A DNA stretch of 16,172 nucleotides from Chytridium lagenaria. Lineage: Eukaryota; Chytridiomycota; Chytridiomycetes; Chytridiales; Chytridiaceae. Under the pieces are notes generated by a model that was not told the origin of the DNA, did not search any database, and saw only the letters and a program-made list of their open reading frames with translations. The stretch's first letter is position 1. Every line of letters starts with the position of its first letter. This document shows positions 1-8,467 of the stretch, piece after piece. The stretch covers positions 1 through 16,172 of the forward strand of contig JAHLKC010000308.1 in the NCBI GenBank assembly GCA_025449115.1, read 5' to 3'. Both the position numbers and the translations under genes were made by a program.

Positions 1-820
1 CATGCGATTTTATCGGATTCCATCGGTGTCATGGGATCAAGATATCGACCCACCGTGGCGCGAACCATGCGGTCTAAAAGATCGAGCTCTTCGGATGTGT
101 AGATGATGAGATGGGAGAGGGATTCGAGACCAGCGGGGGAGTCAGTATCTGAGGAAGAGATGACGTTGATATCTACACCGATACGTTGAGATAGACAGGT
201 TCTAGCTACATCAAGGTATCGTGAAGGACATAAAGCCGAGATCTGACCGAGTTGTTCGTAAGGTCTTAAAAGGGGTGAACAGAGGATTCTCGCTTCATTG
301 ATTTGAACGAGGGGTGCCATGTCGGCGTTGCAGATGTGATTGTGTTGTTGAAAGGTCGCCTCGCATGGGATATCGGGGGGAGGTCTTGACGAGTGAATGG
401 GAGATGGAGACGGTCGCTGGTGGTGGGTTGGAGACGGATGGCTGCGAGGGATGCCATTTTAGCGCCTGTGCCAGGTTCATCGATGCGGGTTGGACGGGGG
501 TGAGGGTTGGGATGGGGATGTAGGGGTCGTTGGTGGATGGGGTATCTATGGCGGGTGATGGGATGGGACGGAGGGTGGATGTGGAGAGCTTGGGTGGACG
601 AGGAGGTGGGATGGAGGGGTGGGAGGAGGAAGGATCGGAGAGGGAAAGGGAGGAGAGGATGATGAAAGGGTTGAAGTGGGGGGATGGATGGTGAGGATGC
701 GTGATGAGGAAGACTTGTAAAACTTGATCCAGGAGAGTTTGGAGTGATCGAGTGCCCTGATCCTGCACCTGATGATGCCCCTCCTCCAGCACCTGGACGA
801 TGCTTTTTGAACCACGACAT
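1..820 (-). CDS. Unidentified protein gene, N-terminal part, cut by the window edge
   Basis: The likely start is the ATG at 820-818 (MSWFKKHRPG), followed by a Gly/Ser-rich stretch and then a long Pro/Ser/His-rich low-complexity region. One frame stays open from 820 to about 378. The G6 run at 373-378 then breaks the frame; one extra base there would join RQDLPP to DIPCEATFQQHNHIC, and that frame stays open to base 1. The C-terminal 120 residues look like a folded domain (for example INEARILCSPLLRPYEQLG and LDLLDRMVRATVGRYLDP). I do not recognise the family. The Pro-rich middle also reads well in a second frame, so there may be compensating indels around 500-700. Codons are strongly C-ending on the coding strand, as in the neighbouring genes. 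An intron instead of the frameshift is possible but no good splice pair was found. Confidence 0.55.
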
Positions 821-1064
821 GAAATCCTCACACTCGATAATAAAGTTTTTTTCGTTGTTTTTCCCCCTTGTTTTTTCCGCTGCACGGCCACACGTTGACG
901 GATGCATAGATCCCGTCAACAGTAAACTCCCAACGTAAAACTGAATAATCTTACGCACATCAAGAGTTCTCTACGCTGCAACAAACAAGAATATGTGTAT
1001 TCATCCATTCCCCAACCCTTTTACCCTAACACGCAAAGCGTTCCCCTCCACACCCACACCACAA

Positions 1065-2549
1065 TTAATCCTTAAAGTACCCAAAATGTGCAATACAAGG
1101 ATCCCGATAATTCCCTTCCGTATCCGGCACCTCATGAATACTCAAATTCGTATGCGGGCCGCGCCTCTATGATCGAATCAAACCCAGGTTTAATAAGATA
1201 CGGCCGATACCCCTCTTCGTCGCGCGTATCCAGAGAGGTAAACATCATCGTGTCTGTCATAAACACCAAACAAAGAAACTTAGTATCAGATGGTTCATTC
1301 TAATTTCACTCGGGGGGCTCGTTAAATGTATCATGGAGATATTTAGCCTGGAAGTTCATAGTGGAACGTGGGGGGGGGAGACGTCATCATGACTTACAAT
1401 TTACATCCCTTCCGGCACATCCTTATACTCAAACACCCCTTCATCAAAATACCCCACCCGATACGCCAAACCAGCAAACGCATTCCCCCAACCATCACAC
1501 CAATCATGATCGTAAAAATATTTAGCACCATCATCCCATACTTCGCACACGATCGACGGGATGGAGTTTTCGTGAAGCTCTATGGCGCCAACGAGAGCTT
1601 GGACGAGGTTTCGGTGGTATACCATGTCGTCGTCAACTTGGAAAATGGGTTAGGAGAAATTGGTGCGGGGAGTTATACTTGTGATGATGATGGTGGTGGG
1701 ATCTTTTTCGAGGAGGAGGGAGCCGAGGAGTTTGGTGCTTTTTTTTACAATGAATAATATAGGGAAGGTTAGCGTGTCATCAAGAGTATATGATATGCCA
1801 TCAAAAATATCTGAACGTATGATACGACAAAACATATTGAAAGTCGTAAAAAAGAAAAACAACAAAAAAATGAAGTGGAGGTGAGCGTATCATCAAGAGA
1901 TATGAAAGTGTACGACACAACATTCAAGAGACTTCTGAACGTGCAACACGGCAATACATATTGAACATCATGAAATCTGACTTATAAAACGACAACACAT
2001 ATCGAATGTCATGAAAATAAATGGGAAAGTTTTAAACCTCCAATACGACAAAACATATTGACCGTCATGAAAAATAATCTGAACATAAACCACGACAAAA
2101 CCAAATCAAACGTCATAAAGAAAAATAACCAAACTAATTCCTCACCTCGGCCCATAATCCTGCGGTCTCGTCACAACCAACCACCCTGGATACCTCCTCA
2201 CCAACCCCTCCAACACCCCCCCCCTCCCCTCCCCCTCCACCCTCCGAATCACCTCCGGCACATGCAAATACATCACATCCGGTCTCCTCGTCTGATTCCA
2301 CACACTCTCCACCGTCGTTTCCACACCCTTCACGCGTGCCCCAAACGTGGACAACGACACCACCACCCTCGGTCGAATATGTAGCCGAGGGGTGGGGGAG
2401 TGGAGTGTGGAGACGGAAGAGGAAGAAGAGTTGACAGAGGATGGTGATGGCTATGGATGTGAGGAGGATGGGACGGGGGATGGGGAGGGTGCATGAGAGA
2501 CGGAGGGTTGTGGGGGGGGGTTGGGATGCTTTTGGTTTTTGGTGGGCAT
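1065..2549 (-). CDS. Glycosyltransferase-like type II membrane protein, copy A (four exons, frame breaks)
   Basis: Exons are 2549-2146, 1737-1679, 1636-1398 and 1253-1065; introns are 408, 42 and 144 nt, all GT-AG. The start is the ATG at 2549 (MPTKNQKHPNPPPQ), followed by one membrane segment (ILLTSIAITILCQLFFLF), which predicts a Golgi or ER type II protein. The catalytic region has RPRVVVSLSTFGARV, WNQTRRPDVMYLHVPE, TRPQDYGP, TKLLGSLLLEKDPTTIIIT and a DDD motif at 1634-1626, the expected metal and sugar-nucleotide site of GT-A enzymes; then WCDGWGNAFAGLAYRVGYFD and a C-terminal NYRDPC with stop TAA. Five single-base frame breaks are needed, near 2512-2519 (G run), 2385-2395, 1407-1409, 1210-1213 and 1144-1148. 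After these, the length is about 295 residues. Assignment to a GT-A family rests on motifs; donor and acceptor sugars are unknown. Frame breaks may be sequence errors or early pseudogenisation. Confidence 0.75.
1738..2145 (-). repeat. Degenerate repeats inside intron 1 of copy A
   Basis: The intron contains about six diverged copies of a motif read on the plus strand as ACGACAAAACATATTGA followed by GTCATGAAAA, starting near 1827, 1909, 1951, 1987, 2045 and 2089. A second motif, ATCAAGAGATATGA-like and then CTGAACGT, recurs near 1785 and 1893. Spacing is irregular (about 40 to 80 nt), so this is an old, interrupted array. The paralogous intron of copy B does not contain it. Confidence 0.6.
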
Positions 2550-3029
2550 GTTTTGGTTGAAGGGGTGGTGTGATATTTTCTTTTTGGGGGTGTTTGACAG
2601 AATGAAGGCTTTAGAGTGAGTTGAGGGGATCGTCGAATGCATGAGGGGAATCTGCGTGTTGTAAATATTTTTAATGTTTATTTTTTTTTTAATTTGGGGA
2701 GGAGTTGTTGTTGCCGAGTGTTTGTGGGTTGGTAAAAGGGTTTACTTAGTTGTAAGCACCTGGTTATCGCTCTGAACAAAAGTATAAAATGCTGTAACTT
2801 TGTGGGTGTTTTTATTATCGCTGTGGTTTACGCCATTGGGTTTGTTGATAGGTCTGTTGGTTTTCCAAATTATTTTTCAAACTCCGATGAGACCTCTCTC
2901 AACGAGACAACACCAATCACCAACGACGCAAGCAACAATGCAAGTCCTTCACCCCAACAATGTCTCGTCTCCCCCCAAAAAAACCCTATAAAAACAGAGA
3001 CCCATCACCGCTCCCATTCACAAACCATC
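2550..3029. promoter_or_regulatory. Shared intergenic region between divergent glycosyltransferase genes
   Basis: These 480 bases separate the two divergent start codons, so they must hold both promoters unless transcripts begin farther out. The plus-strand half next to copy B is A/C-rich and the half next to copy A is G/T-rich, so each gene sees a similar pyrimidine-biased leader on its own strand. A clear TATA-type box exists only for copy B. AT-rich runs at 2660-2695 could serve copy A. The bidirectional promoter role is inferred from layout only. Confidence 0.5.
2987..2994 (+). promoter_or_regulatory. TATA box candidate for copy B
   Basis: TATAAAAA lies 36 nt before the ATG at 3030, which would give a very short 5' leader if transcription starts about 30 nt downstream. 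A weaker TATA-like AGTATAAAAT is at 2780-2789. Confidence 0.45.
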
Positions 3030-4596
3030 ATGACAAAAGACCTCCCCCTCCCATCTTCCCCCACACCCCCCGTCCCCCCCTCACCTTCCCCACCCCCGTC
3101 GTTCTACCTCATCCTCACAGCCCTCACCCTCCTCACCCTCCAACTCCTCTTCCTCCTTCCCTCCTCTCCCCGCCCCACATCCCACGGCTACACCCGTCCA
3201 AGGGTCGTCGCATCCCTCTCGACGTTTGGTCATCGTCTAGCAAAGGTGCATGCCACCGTCGAGAGTCTCTGGAATCAAACGAGGAGACCGGATGTCATGT
3301 ATTTGCATGTACCTGAACGGATTGAGAGAGTGAGTGTGGGGGAAATGGATTTGGGGTTTTGGAACGGTTGGTGGAGAGGTTTGAGGGTGGGTTGTTGTGA
3401 CGAGGCCAAAGGATTATGACCTAGGTGAGATGTTTGGTTGCTTTTCGTTTTGGTGTTGGGGTGTTTCTTTGCTCTTTTTTTATTCTCGGATTTCCTTTCC
3501 TTTTTTTTTATACGTTCGGTTTGTCCGTTCTGTTTCTTTTTCTTTTATTTAATTCTTCGGACACCCTTTTCCTTTTTTAAATTATCTCCTTTCCTTTCCT
3601 TTATTTTTTTTTTCTCGGATACCCTTTTTACCTTATTTTATTACTCTCGGCTTTTTTTATCCTCGGCTTTTTTATCCTCGGCTTTTTTTATCCTCGGCTT
3701 TTCTTTCCTTCTTTATAAGTTTTCTCGGATACCCTTTTCATTTTAATTTCCCTCGGTGTTCCTTTTGCTGTTGATGGCTCACGAAGAACGCGAACGACGC
3801 TTCTAAACGCGATTTCCAAAAATCTCCCCAAAACAGCACCAAACTCCTCGGCTCCCTCCTCGTCGAAAAAGATCCCAGCACCATCATCATCACAAGTAAG
3901 TCCCTCCCACTTCACCCCTCCAAAAAAAACCCCCAAAAAACCAACCTCTCTAACCCCCCCCCAAAAGTCGACGACGACACCTCCTACCACCCTGACCTCG
4001 TCAAAGTCCTCGTTGGCGCCATCGAAATGCAAAACACTGCGATCCCCTGCATCCACTGTGAAGTCTGGGATACCAACGATTCGAAAGGGTTTGAGGGTGA
4101 AGGATTTTGTGATGGTTGGGGGCCGCGTTTGCTGGGATGGCGTATCGGGGGGGTATTTTGATCGTAGTGTGTTTGATTATACAAAGGTTCCGGATGGATG
4201 TCGATTGTAAGTTTCTGTTAATTTTTTTTTTTTTTTTTTTTTTTGGATTTGATGTTGTGATTTGGATTATCTTTTTTTTATTGTGGTTGTTGTCATTTTG
4301 CTGATGGATTTTTGGTTTCTCGTCTGGGTTGTTGTCATATTCTGATGGCTTTTTTTTCTTCGTCTTTACCGCTTTTATGGTGCTGATGCCTTTTTTTTTT
4401 TTAGACATGATGATGTTTATGTGTCGGGATGGGCGAGACAACATGGGTACCGCCCTTTGTGGTGAGACCCGGGTTTACGTCTGTGGTGGATGAACTACCA
4501 CACACAGAGTTGAGTATTCATGTTGTGCCTGAATCGCAGAGGGAGTATCGGGATCCGTGTGTCAAGCATTTCAAGTATTTTAAGACGGGGTTTTGA
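3030..4596 (+). CDS. Glycosyltransferase-like type II membrane protein, copy B (four exons, frame breaks)
   Basis: Exons are 3030-3424, 3837-3895, 3968-4206 and 4405-4596; introns are 412, 72 and 198 nt, at the same positions and phases as in copy A. The protein starts MTKDLPLPSS, has a Pro-rich tail, a membrane segment (FYLILTALTLLTLQLLFLL), then TRPRVVASLSTFGHRL, WNQTRRPDVMYLHVPE, TRPKDY, TKLLGSLLVEKDPSTIIIT, a DDD motif at 3970-3978, GAAFAGMAYRGG, YVSGWARQHGYRP, VVRPGFTSVVDELPH and EYRDPCVKHFKYFKTGF before TGA. Six bases appear missing: near 3366, 3385, 3418, 4118-4122 (G5), 4147-4153 (G7) and 4453-4458; five are Gs. With these, every splice phase matches and the length is about 296 residues, one longer than copy A. 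The fold call is firm; the reaction is unknown. An upstream GTG at 2802 in the same frame is not a credible start. Confidence 0.78.
3485..3770 (+). repeat. TCGG plus pyrimidine-run repeats in intron 1 of copy B
   Basis: A tandem core has TCGGCTTTTTTTATCC-like units starting at 3647, 3663, 3678 and 3694 (period 15-16). Around it are looser relatives of the form TCGGATACCCTTTT near 3486, 3557, 3615, 3725 and 3755. The whole block is T/C-rich on the coding strand and fills most of the intron. It produces an apparent Phe/Leu/Ser-rich reading frame that is not a gene. Confidence 0.7.
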
Positions 4597-4849
4597 AAAG
4601 AGAAGGTTGATGGATGTGCCTTTTGTTTTTTTTTTGGAAAGGTGTTGTTTTGGAAGGGGATATTATGTAGGAGATGGTTTGTGGCTTTTTTGTTATAGAG
4701 TTTTTTGTGGGTTGGTTTAGTGGTATGTCATAAAGATGCGAATCGTATTCCCAACAATAATAAAGGTGCATATCGTATTCCCAACCACAAAATCAAACAA
4801 CGAAATAAAGTTGCATATTCCGAGCAACAACAAAATGAGGTGGAAAACT
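4597..4849. repeat. Intergenic region between convergent genes, with three short direct repeats
   Basis: No gene is visible between the copy B stop and the vWA gene stop. Three direct repeats of the form AAAGRTGCATATCGTATTCCC begin at 4732, 4762 and 4807; the first two share nearly all of 24 bases and the third is shortened. The base bias switches from G/T-rich to A/C-rich at the start of the repeats. No polyadenylation signal could be assigned with confidence. Confidence 0.55.
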
Positions 4850-6650
4850 CTATAAACACGGTGAAAGAAAAAGGATACCCCATCCATTCCATTCACATAT
4901 ACAGGAAAAGAAAATATAACGCTCGTTTCCCCCTACCCACACCCGACCCGCAATGACCTCGTCAAGGCATTTCACCAAACCCACATCCAGTACTGTGGCG
5001 TTTCTCCATGAGCGTCTCACGTCATCATCCGCACCTCCTTTCTTTATCCCCACCGTACTTTTAACCCCATCAAGCGGTTATCCTTTAACATCACCTCCCT
5101 CACCAATAGAATATCACTCCATCAATAGACTATCACCCCCTCACCAACCCCATCCTCCCGACCATAACTTTAATGGTCTCAAAAAGACATTCAAAGAACC
5201 AATCTTCGAATCGAGGGCTACTCATCTCCCCCAACGAGACTGTCTCGAAAAAGGCGTCACGACCGAGGGAACGGTAGATGGTGGAAAACACGTCAAGCAT
5301 CTTGTTTGTCCATTCGGGTTTGCCGAGCTTGAGAGAAAAAAGTGGTGAGGGGTTGATTGTTGTGGGGGAATGGAAAAGAGGTGTGGGAGGTTGTGATGGA
5401 GGATTGGCTGTTTAGATTGATGAAAGAACTTACCTGAAAAAACACGGTCTGCACATTCAGCTTGCATAGAGTCTCGATGTAAATCTACCGCAAAGATGGG
5501 AAAAGAAGGAAAGAAAGAAGAGAGATTTGGGATTAAATATAAGAAAATATAAAGTACATAATATCTACCTCTGCTGATTCCGGTGGATGCTCTGGAGGTG
5601 GATTGATCCTCCAATGATCTGAATTCTCGTAGGTCCAGTCATGAAAGCGTTGGCCATGTGGAGGGGCATCCCCGAAATGCAAGAGGAGACGATACCGCGC
5701 CATCCAAGAGAGACGACCACAATGATACATTCCACCCAACACATCCTCTGTAAGGATAAATAAAATGGTTATAACCCAATAAAAAAACATAAATGGAGGT
5801 AGGCTTGCATTACCACATGTGTCTGGGTATGGACCAGAGTCGGTTTGTATTGTGGCTAGATGGTTGGCAATGTGATCAGAGGTGATGAAATCCATGATGG
5901 TGTATCGCTCTGGAGCATCGAAATCCCTGTATCCGACAAGAGCAACCCTTAGTTTGACAGAGTCGTCCATGACCATGCTGAATAATCCAAATTCGAGTTG
6001 TTGTTGGAGGGCAGAGATGATGGGGGCCATCGAGCCTTTTCATGATGATGATGAATGAGTATAGAGAAGAGTGTAGAGAGTGTTAAAGGATGTGTGTAAT
6101 TACGTGTGCAGTCAATGAGGATAGCAATGTCGATGGAACGAGGATGTTGAGGTGGTGATTTCCGAGGTGGGATAGGAGGTGTAGTCATGGTAGTAGTAGT
6201 AGTAGTAGTAGTAGTAGTACTAGTAGGTGATATACTAGTAGTAGTAGTAGTAGCACTAGCACTAGTACTAGTAGTAGTAGGAATAAGTGTACTAGGAATA
6301 AGAGTACTAGAAGTAGGAGTATTATCTAATGATGAATGACTAGGAATAGGAGGAGTAGTGACAGTAGTGATAAAGAATGAATGATCACTTATAGACATCA
6401 CATTGTTACTATTAGTAGTAGTATGAGTGAGATAGTCTAGAATGGGTTCAATGCGTCCCTTTAACAACAGACTGTAATGAGATAATTGAGTTTTAATCTT
6501 GTGTTGAATAACACTGGGATCATCATCACTAGTATTAGTATTAGTGTTGTTGATGATAGTTGTAGTAGGATTAGTTGTAGGAGTAGGAGTAGTATTTGTT
6601 GTATCAACCGTATGATGATCACTACTACTACTATTCACTATGACTGTCAT
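4850..6650 (-). CDS. von Willebrand factor A domain protein (six exons), alpha-kinase-type vWA without kinase
   Basis: Exons are 6650-6104, 6035-5814, 5747-5569, 5484-5434, 5327-5145 and 5041-4850; introns are 68, 66, 84, 106 and 103 nt and phases agree, giving about 457 residues with no frame break. The N-terminal 170 residues are Ser/Thr/Asn-rich, including a poly-Thr tract. The vWA begins at SIDIAILIDCTRSM (split by intron 1), whose D-x-T-x-S is the metal-binding MIDAS pattern, with Arg where Gly is usual. It continues VALVGYRDFDAPERY, TCEDVLGGMYHCGRLSW and LLLHFGDAPPHGQRFH, matching vWA domains of VwkA-like alpha-kinase proteins. The C-terminal part (KPEWTNKMLDVFSTIYRSL, SPRFEDWFFECLF) is unfamiliar and there is no alpha-kinase domain. 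The last exon is less certain: without intron 5 the frame stops at 5133-5135. The role is probably divalent-metal-dependent protein binding. Confidence 0.75.
6185..6300 (-). repeat. Trinucleotide microsatellite encoding the Thr-rich tract
   Basis: On the plus strand this is (GTA)n broken by occasional ACTAG and GAATAAG; on the coding strand it reads ACT/ACA-type codons, giving a run of about ten Thr with nearby Ser/Thr. It lies within exon 1 of the vWA gene and keeps the frame open, so its length can vary without disruption. Confidence 0.8.
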
Positions 6651-6793
6651 GTTGAGAGAGGGTTGTTTGCTTGCTTGCGCTTGGTTTCAATTAATTTAAT
6701 TATTTGTTATATTCTTATTGTATCACCATATTTATATTTATTTATTAATTAATAAACAGATGGGAACGCGTTTGTTAATACTACTTTAATAGC
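6651..6793 (-). promoter_or_regulatory. Upstream region of the vWA gene
   Basis: The first 120 bases before the ATG at 6650 are strongly AT-rich (6690-6760), with several TATA-like strings on the minus strand such as AATATAAC and AATATAAATATG. No unique box can be chosen. The promoter role is inferred from position. Confidence 0.35.
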
Positions 6794-6859
6794 GTCCCAA
6801 CACGGAACGTTGGATATCGGGACCCGTGTATTAAGAATTTTGGTAATTTTAAAGGGTGA
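6794..6859 (+). pseudogene. 3' relic of a third glycosyltransferase copy (copy C)
   Basis: Twenty-one codons and a TGA read VPTRNVGYRDPCIKNFGNFK and Gly. They align with the last codons of copy A (VPDTEGNYRDPCIAHFGYFKD) and copy B (VPESQREYRDPCVKHFKYF), including the invariant YRDPC. The rest of the gene is absent upstream, where the promoter side of the vWA gene lies. A weak trace of the exon 3 GNAFAG region may exist near 6763-6775 (GGGAACGCGTTTG). Orientation matches copy B. Confidence 0.72.
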
Positions 6860-7029
6860 AACTACAATGGTTTTGTTGAAAGGTTGCTGGGATGGGTTTG
6901 CTGCGTTTTGATGGGCGGATTTTGGGGTTGGAAATGGAAGCTTTATGTTTTCGTGTTTTTGTTTCTTTTTTCGTTGTTTTTATTTTTTTTGTTGTAGATG
7001 TCTTGTATCGTTGTGTTGGGGTTCACGTG

Positions 7030-7720
7030 AATGATTTTTTTTTATTTTGTTCTTTTCATGTTTTTTGTTTGGTGAATAGATTTGTTGGATATCCAAAGAG
7101 GTTGTTGAGGAGGTGCCGGTGGTTGGAGGCGGGGGTGGATTGTACGGTTGATGACGTTTTTTTCGTGGTTTTTAATTATTATTTTTTTGGGAGAATTGGA
7201 GGTGGGTGGATGGGGTTTTTTCGTGGATTGAGCTTGTTCATGTGTTTTTTTCGGGAAATGTATTTGATGGATATCCACAGAGGTTGTTGAGAAGCTGAGG
7301 GTGGTTGGAGGTGTGGGGGATTGGGGAGCAATTTAATTAGGTTTTTCGTGATCCATTTTTTTGAATTTTTGAGGTTGCGAGAATAGGGAGTTTTCGTAGT
7401 TTGATCTTGTTCATGTGTTTTTTTTTGGAATGTATTTGGTGGATATCCAAAGAGGTTGTTGAGGAGATGCCGGTGGTTGGAGGCGGGGTGGATTGTACGG
7501 TTGATGACGTTTTTCGTGTTTTTTCGGAAAATGTATTTAGTGGATAACAAAGAGGTTGTTGTGGAGGTGAGGGTGGTTGGACGCATGGGTTGATAGTACA
7601 CTTGATGACGCTTTTTGTGGTTTGTTATATATTTTTTTTTTTTTTTAATGAATTGGAGGCTGCGGGGATTGGGTTTTTAAGTGGTTTGAGCTTGCTCATG
7701 TATTTTTTTATTAGCGAATA
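7030..7720 (+). repeat. Array of imperfect repeats of about 175 bp
   Basis: The landmark GGATATCCAAAGAGGTTGTT occurs at 7087, 7269 (one change) and 7441, and in damaged form near 7542. Intervals are 182, 172 and 101 nt, so the last unit is shortened. A second landmark, GAGCTTGTTCATGTGTTTTT, recurs near 7229, 7400 and 7688, and a third, GGATTGTACGGTTGATGACG, at 7137 and 7489. The units are G/T-rich on the plus strand. Reading frames through them on either strand are repeat artefacts. No transposon ends were seen. Confidence 0.8.
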
Positions 7721-8467
7721 TATTAAATTAATAAGCGTCGATTGCGCACTAAGGATGAGAAAAAGTGACAGAGCATTTTCAAGTGGATTTTTGGACGCGT
7801 AGGATGGCGGTGAAGGTACATATGGATATGCGGTTCTGAGTTGGTGTTGAGCAGAGACGCAGGTTTTTCCTCTTGAGCATATTATGGAGTGTGAAAACCT
7901 GAGTATATAGGTCGGATATTTTGGGTGGCCAAGGGAGGATATGATTTTGGGGCGGGAGATGTGAAGAAAGCTCATGAGGATGATTTTGGAACATTGACGC
8001 ACGTGAGATGAGGTTTGGGATGAGTGTCAATTGGATTTGGAAGTCTTCTTTGAAGGTTGGGGAGTTAGTCTTGTGGTGTAATTGACTTGTGGTGCGGCAG
8101 CTTGATTGGGTTTTGTGTTTAGTTTGGGCGTGTTTGAGTGTGGGAAGACAAAAGTGGTAAGAGGTCATACTTGGGAATTTCATTTCTTATATATTTTATT
8201 GAATTTCATGTTTATTCTTTTTGGTACTTTTTTTTTGTTTTCCTTGTACTTCATTTAAATTCTTTATATTATTTATTAGGTTGTTTTAGCCTTTTAATTT
8301 TTTGATTTAATGCTGGTTTGGGATTTTGGACTAATCAATTTTTTGGCAGAGTGACGGAAATTCAAATTTAGTATCCTTGAGAGCTATATGAGGGTACCTA
8401 TGGGGAGGGAGGAAAACATTGGGATTGTGGAAGGTAAAATGTTAGAATAAACACATTCAGATGCCTT
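7721..8467. other. No gene supported; transition zone
   Basis: The repeat array fades out by about 7720. A minus-strand frame of 134 codons (8183-7779) has no recognisable motif, a composition typical of an antisense frame across G/T-rich DNA, and no splice context, so it is not called. Around 8200 the sequence changes from G/T-rich to T/A-rich and the long G runs typical of the left part stop. Confidence 0.4.

Noticed and set aside
266..958. Start of the left-edge gene at 958
   Set aside because: The extension above 820 has a short hydrophobic stretch but lies in A/T-rich leader-like DNA; MSWFKK at 820 gives a better start. A signal-peptide-like longer form cannot be fully excluded.
2802..3029. 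N-terminal extension of copy B from position 2802
   Set aside because: The codon at 2802 is GTG, and the TATA box at 2987 with the ATG at 3030 fits better and matches copy A's N-terminus.
3438..3746. Plus-strand Phe/Leu/Ser-rich ORF resembling a membrane protein
   Set aside because: It lies wholly within intron 1 of copy B and results from T-rich repeats.
1065..4596. Programmed frameshifting as an explanation for the broken glycosyltransferase frames
   Set aside because: Many shifts at different, non-homologous places in the two copies and in ordinary homopolymers do not fit a conserved recoding signal.
4705..4956. Plus-strand 83-codon ORF
   Set aside because: It crosses the direct repeats and runs antisense to the last vWA exon; no motif.
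7042..7601. Two minus-strand ORFs sharing similar peptides (for example HEQ and NRTIHP)
   Set aside because: The similarity reflects the 175-bp DNA repeat, not a protein family.
7030..7720. CRISPR array
   Set aside because: Units are long, adjacent and imperfect without unique spacers, and the DNA is eukaryotic.
7779..8183. 134-codon minus-strand ORF
   Set aside because: No motif, no splice context, and composition expected from the antisense of a G/T-rich block.
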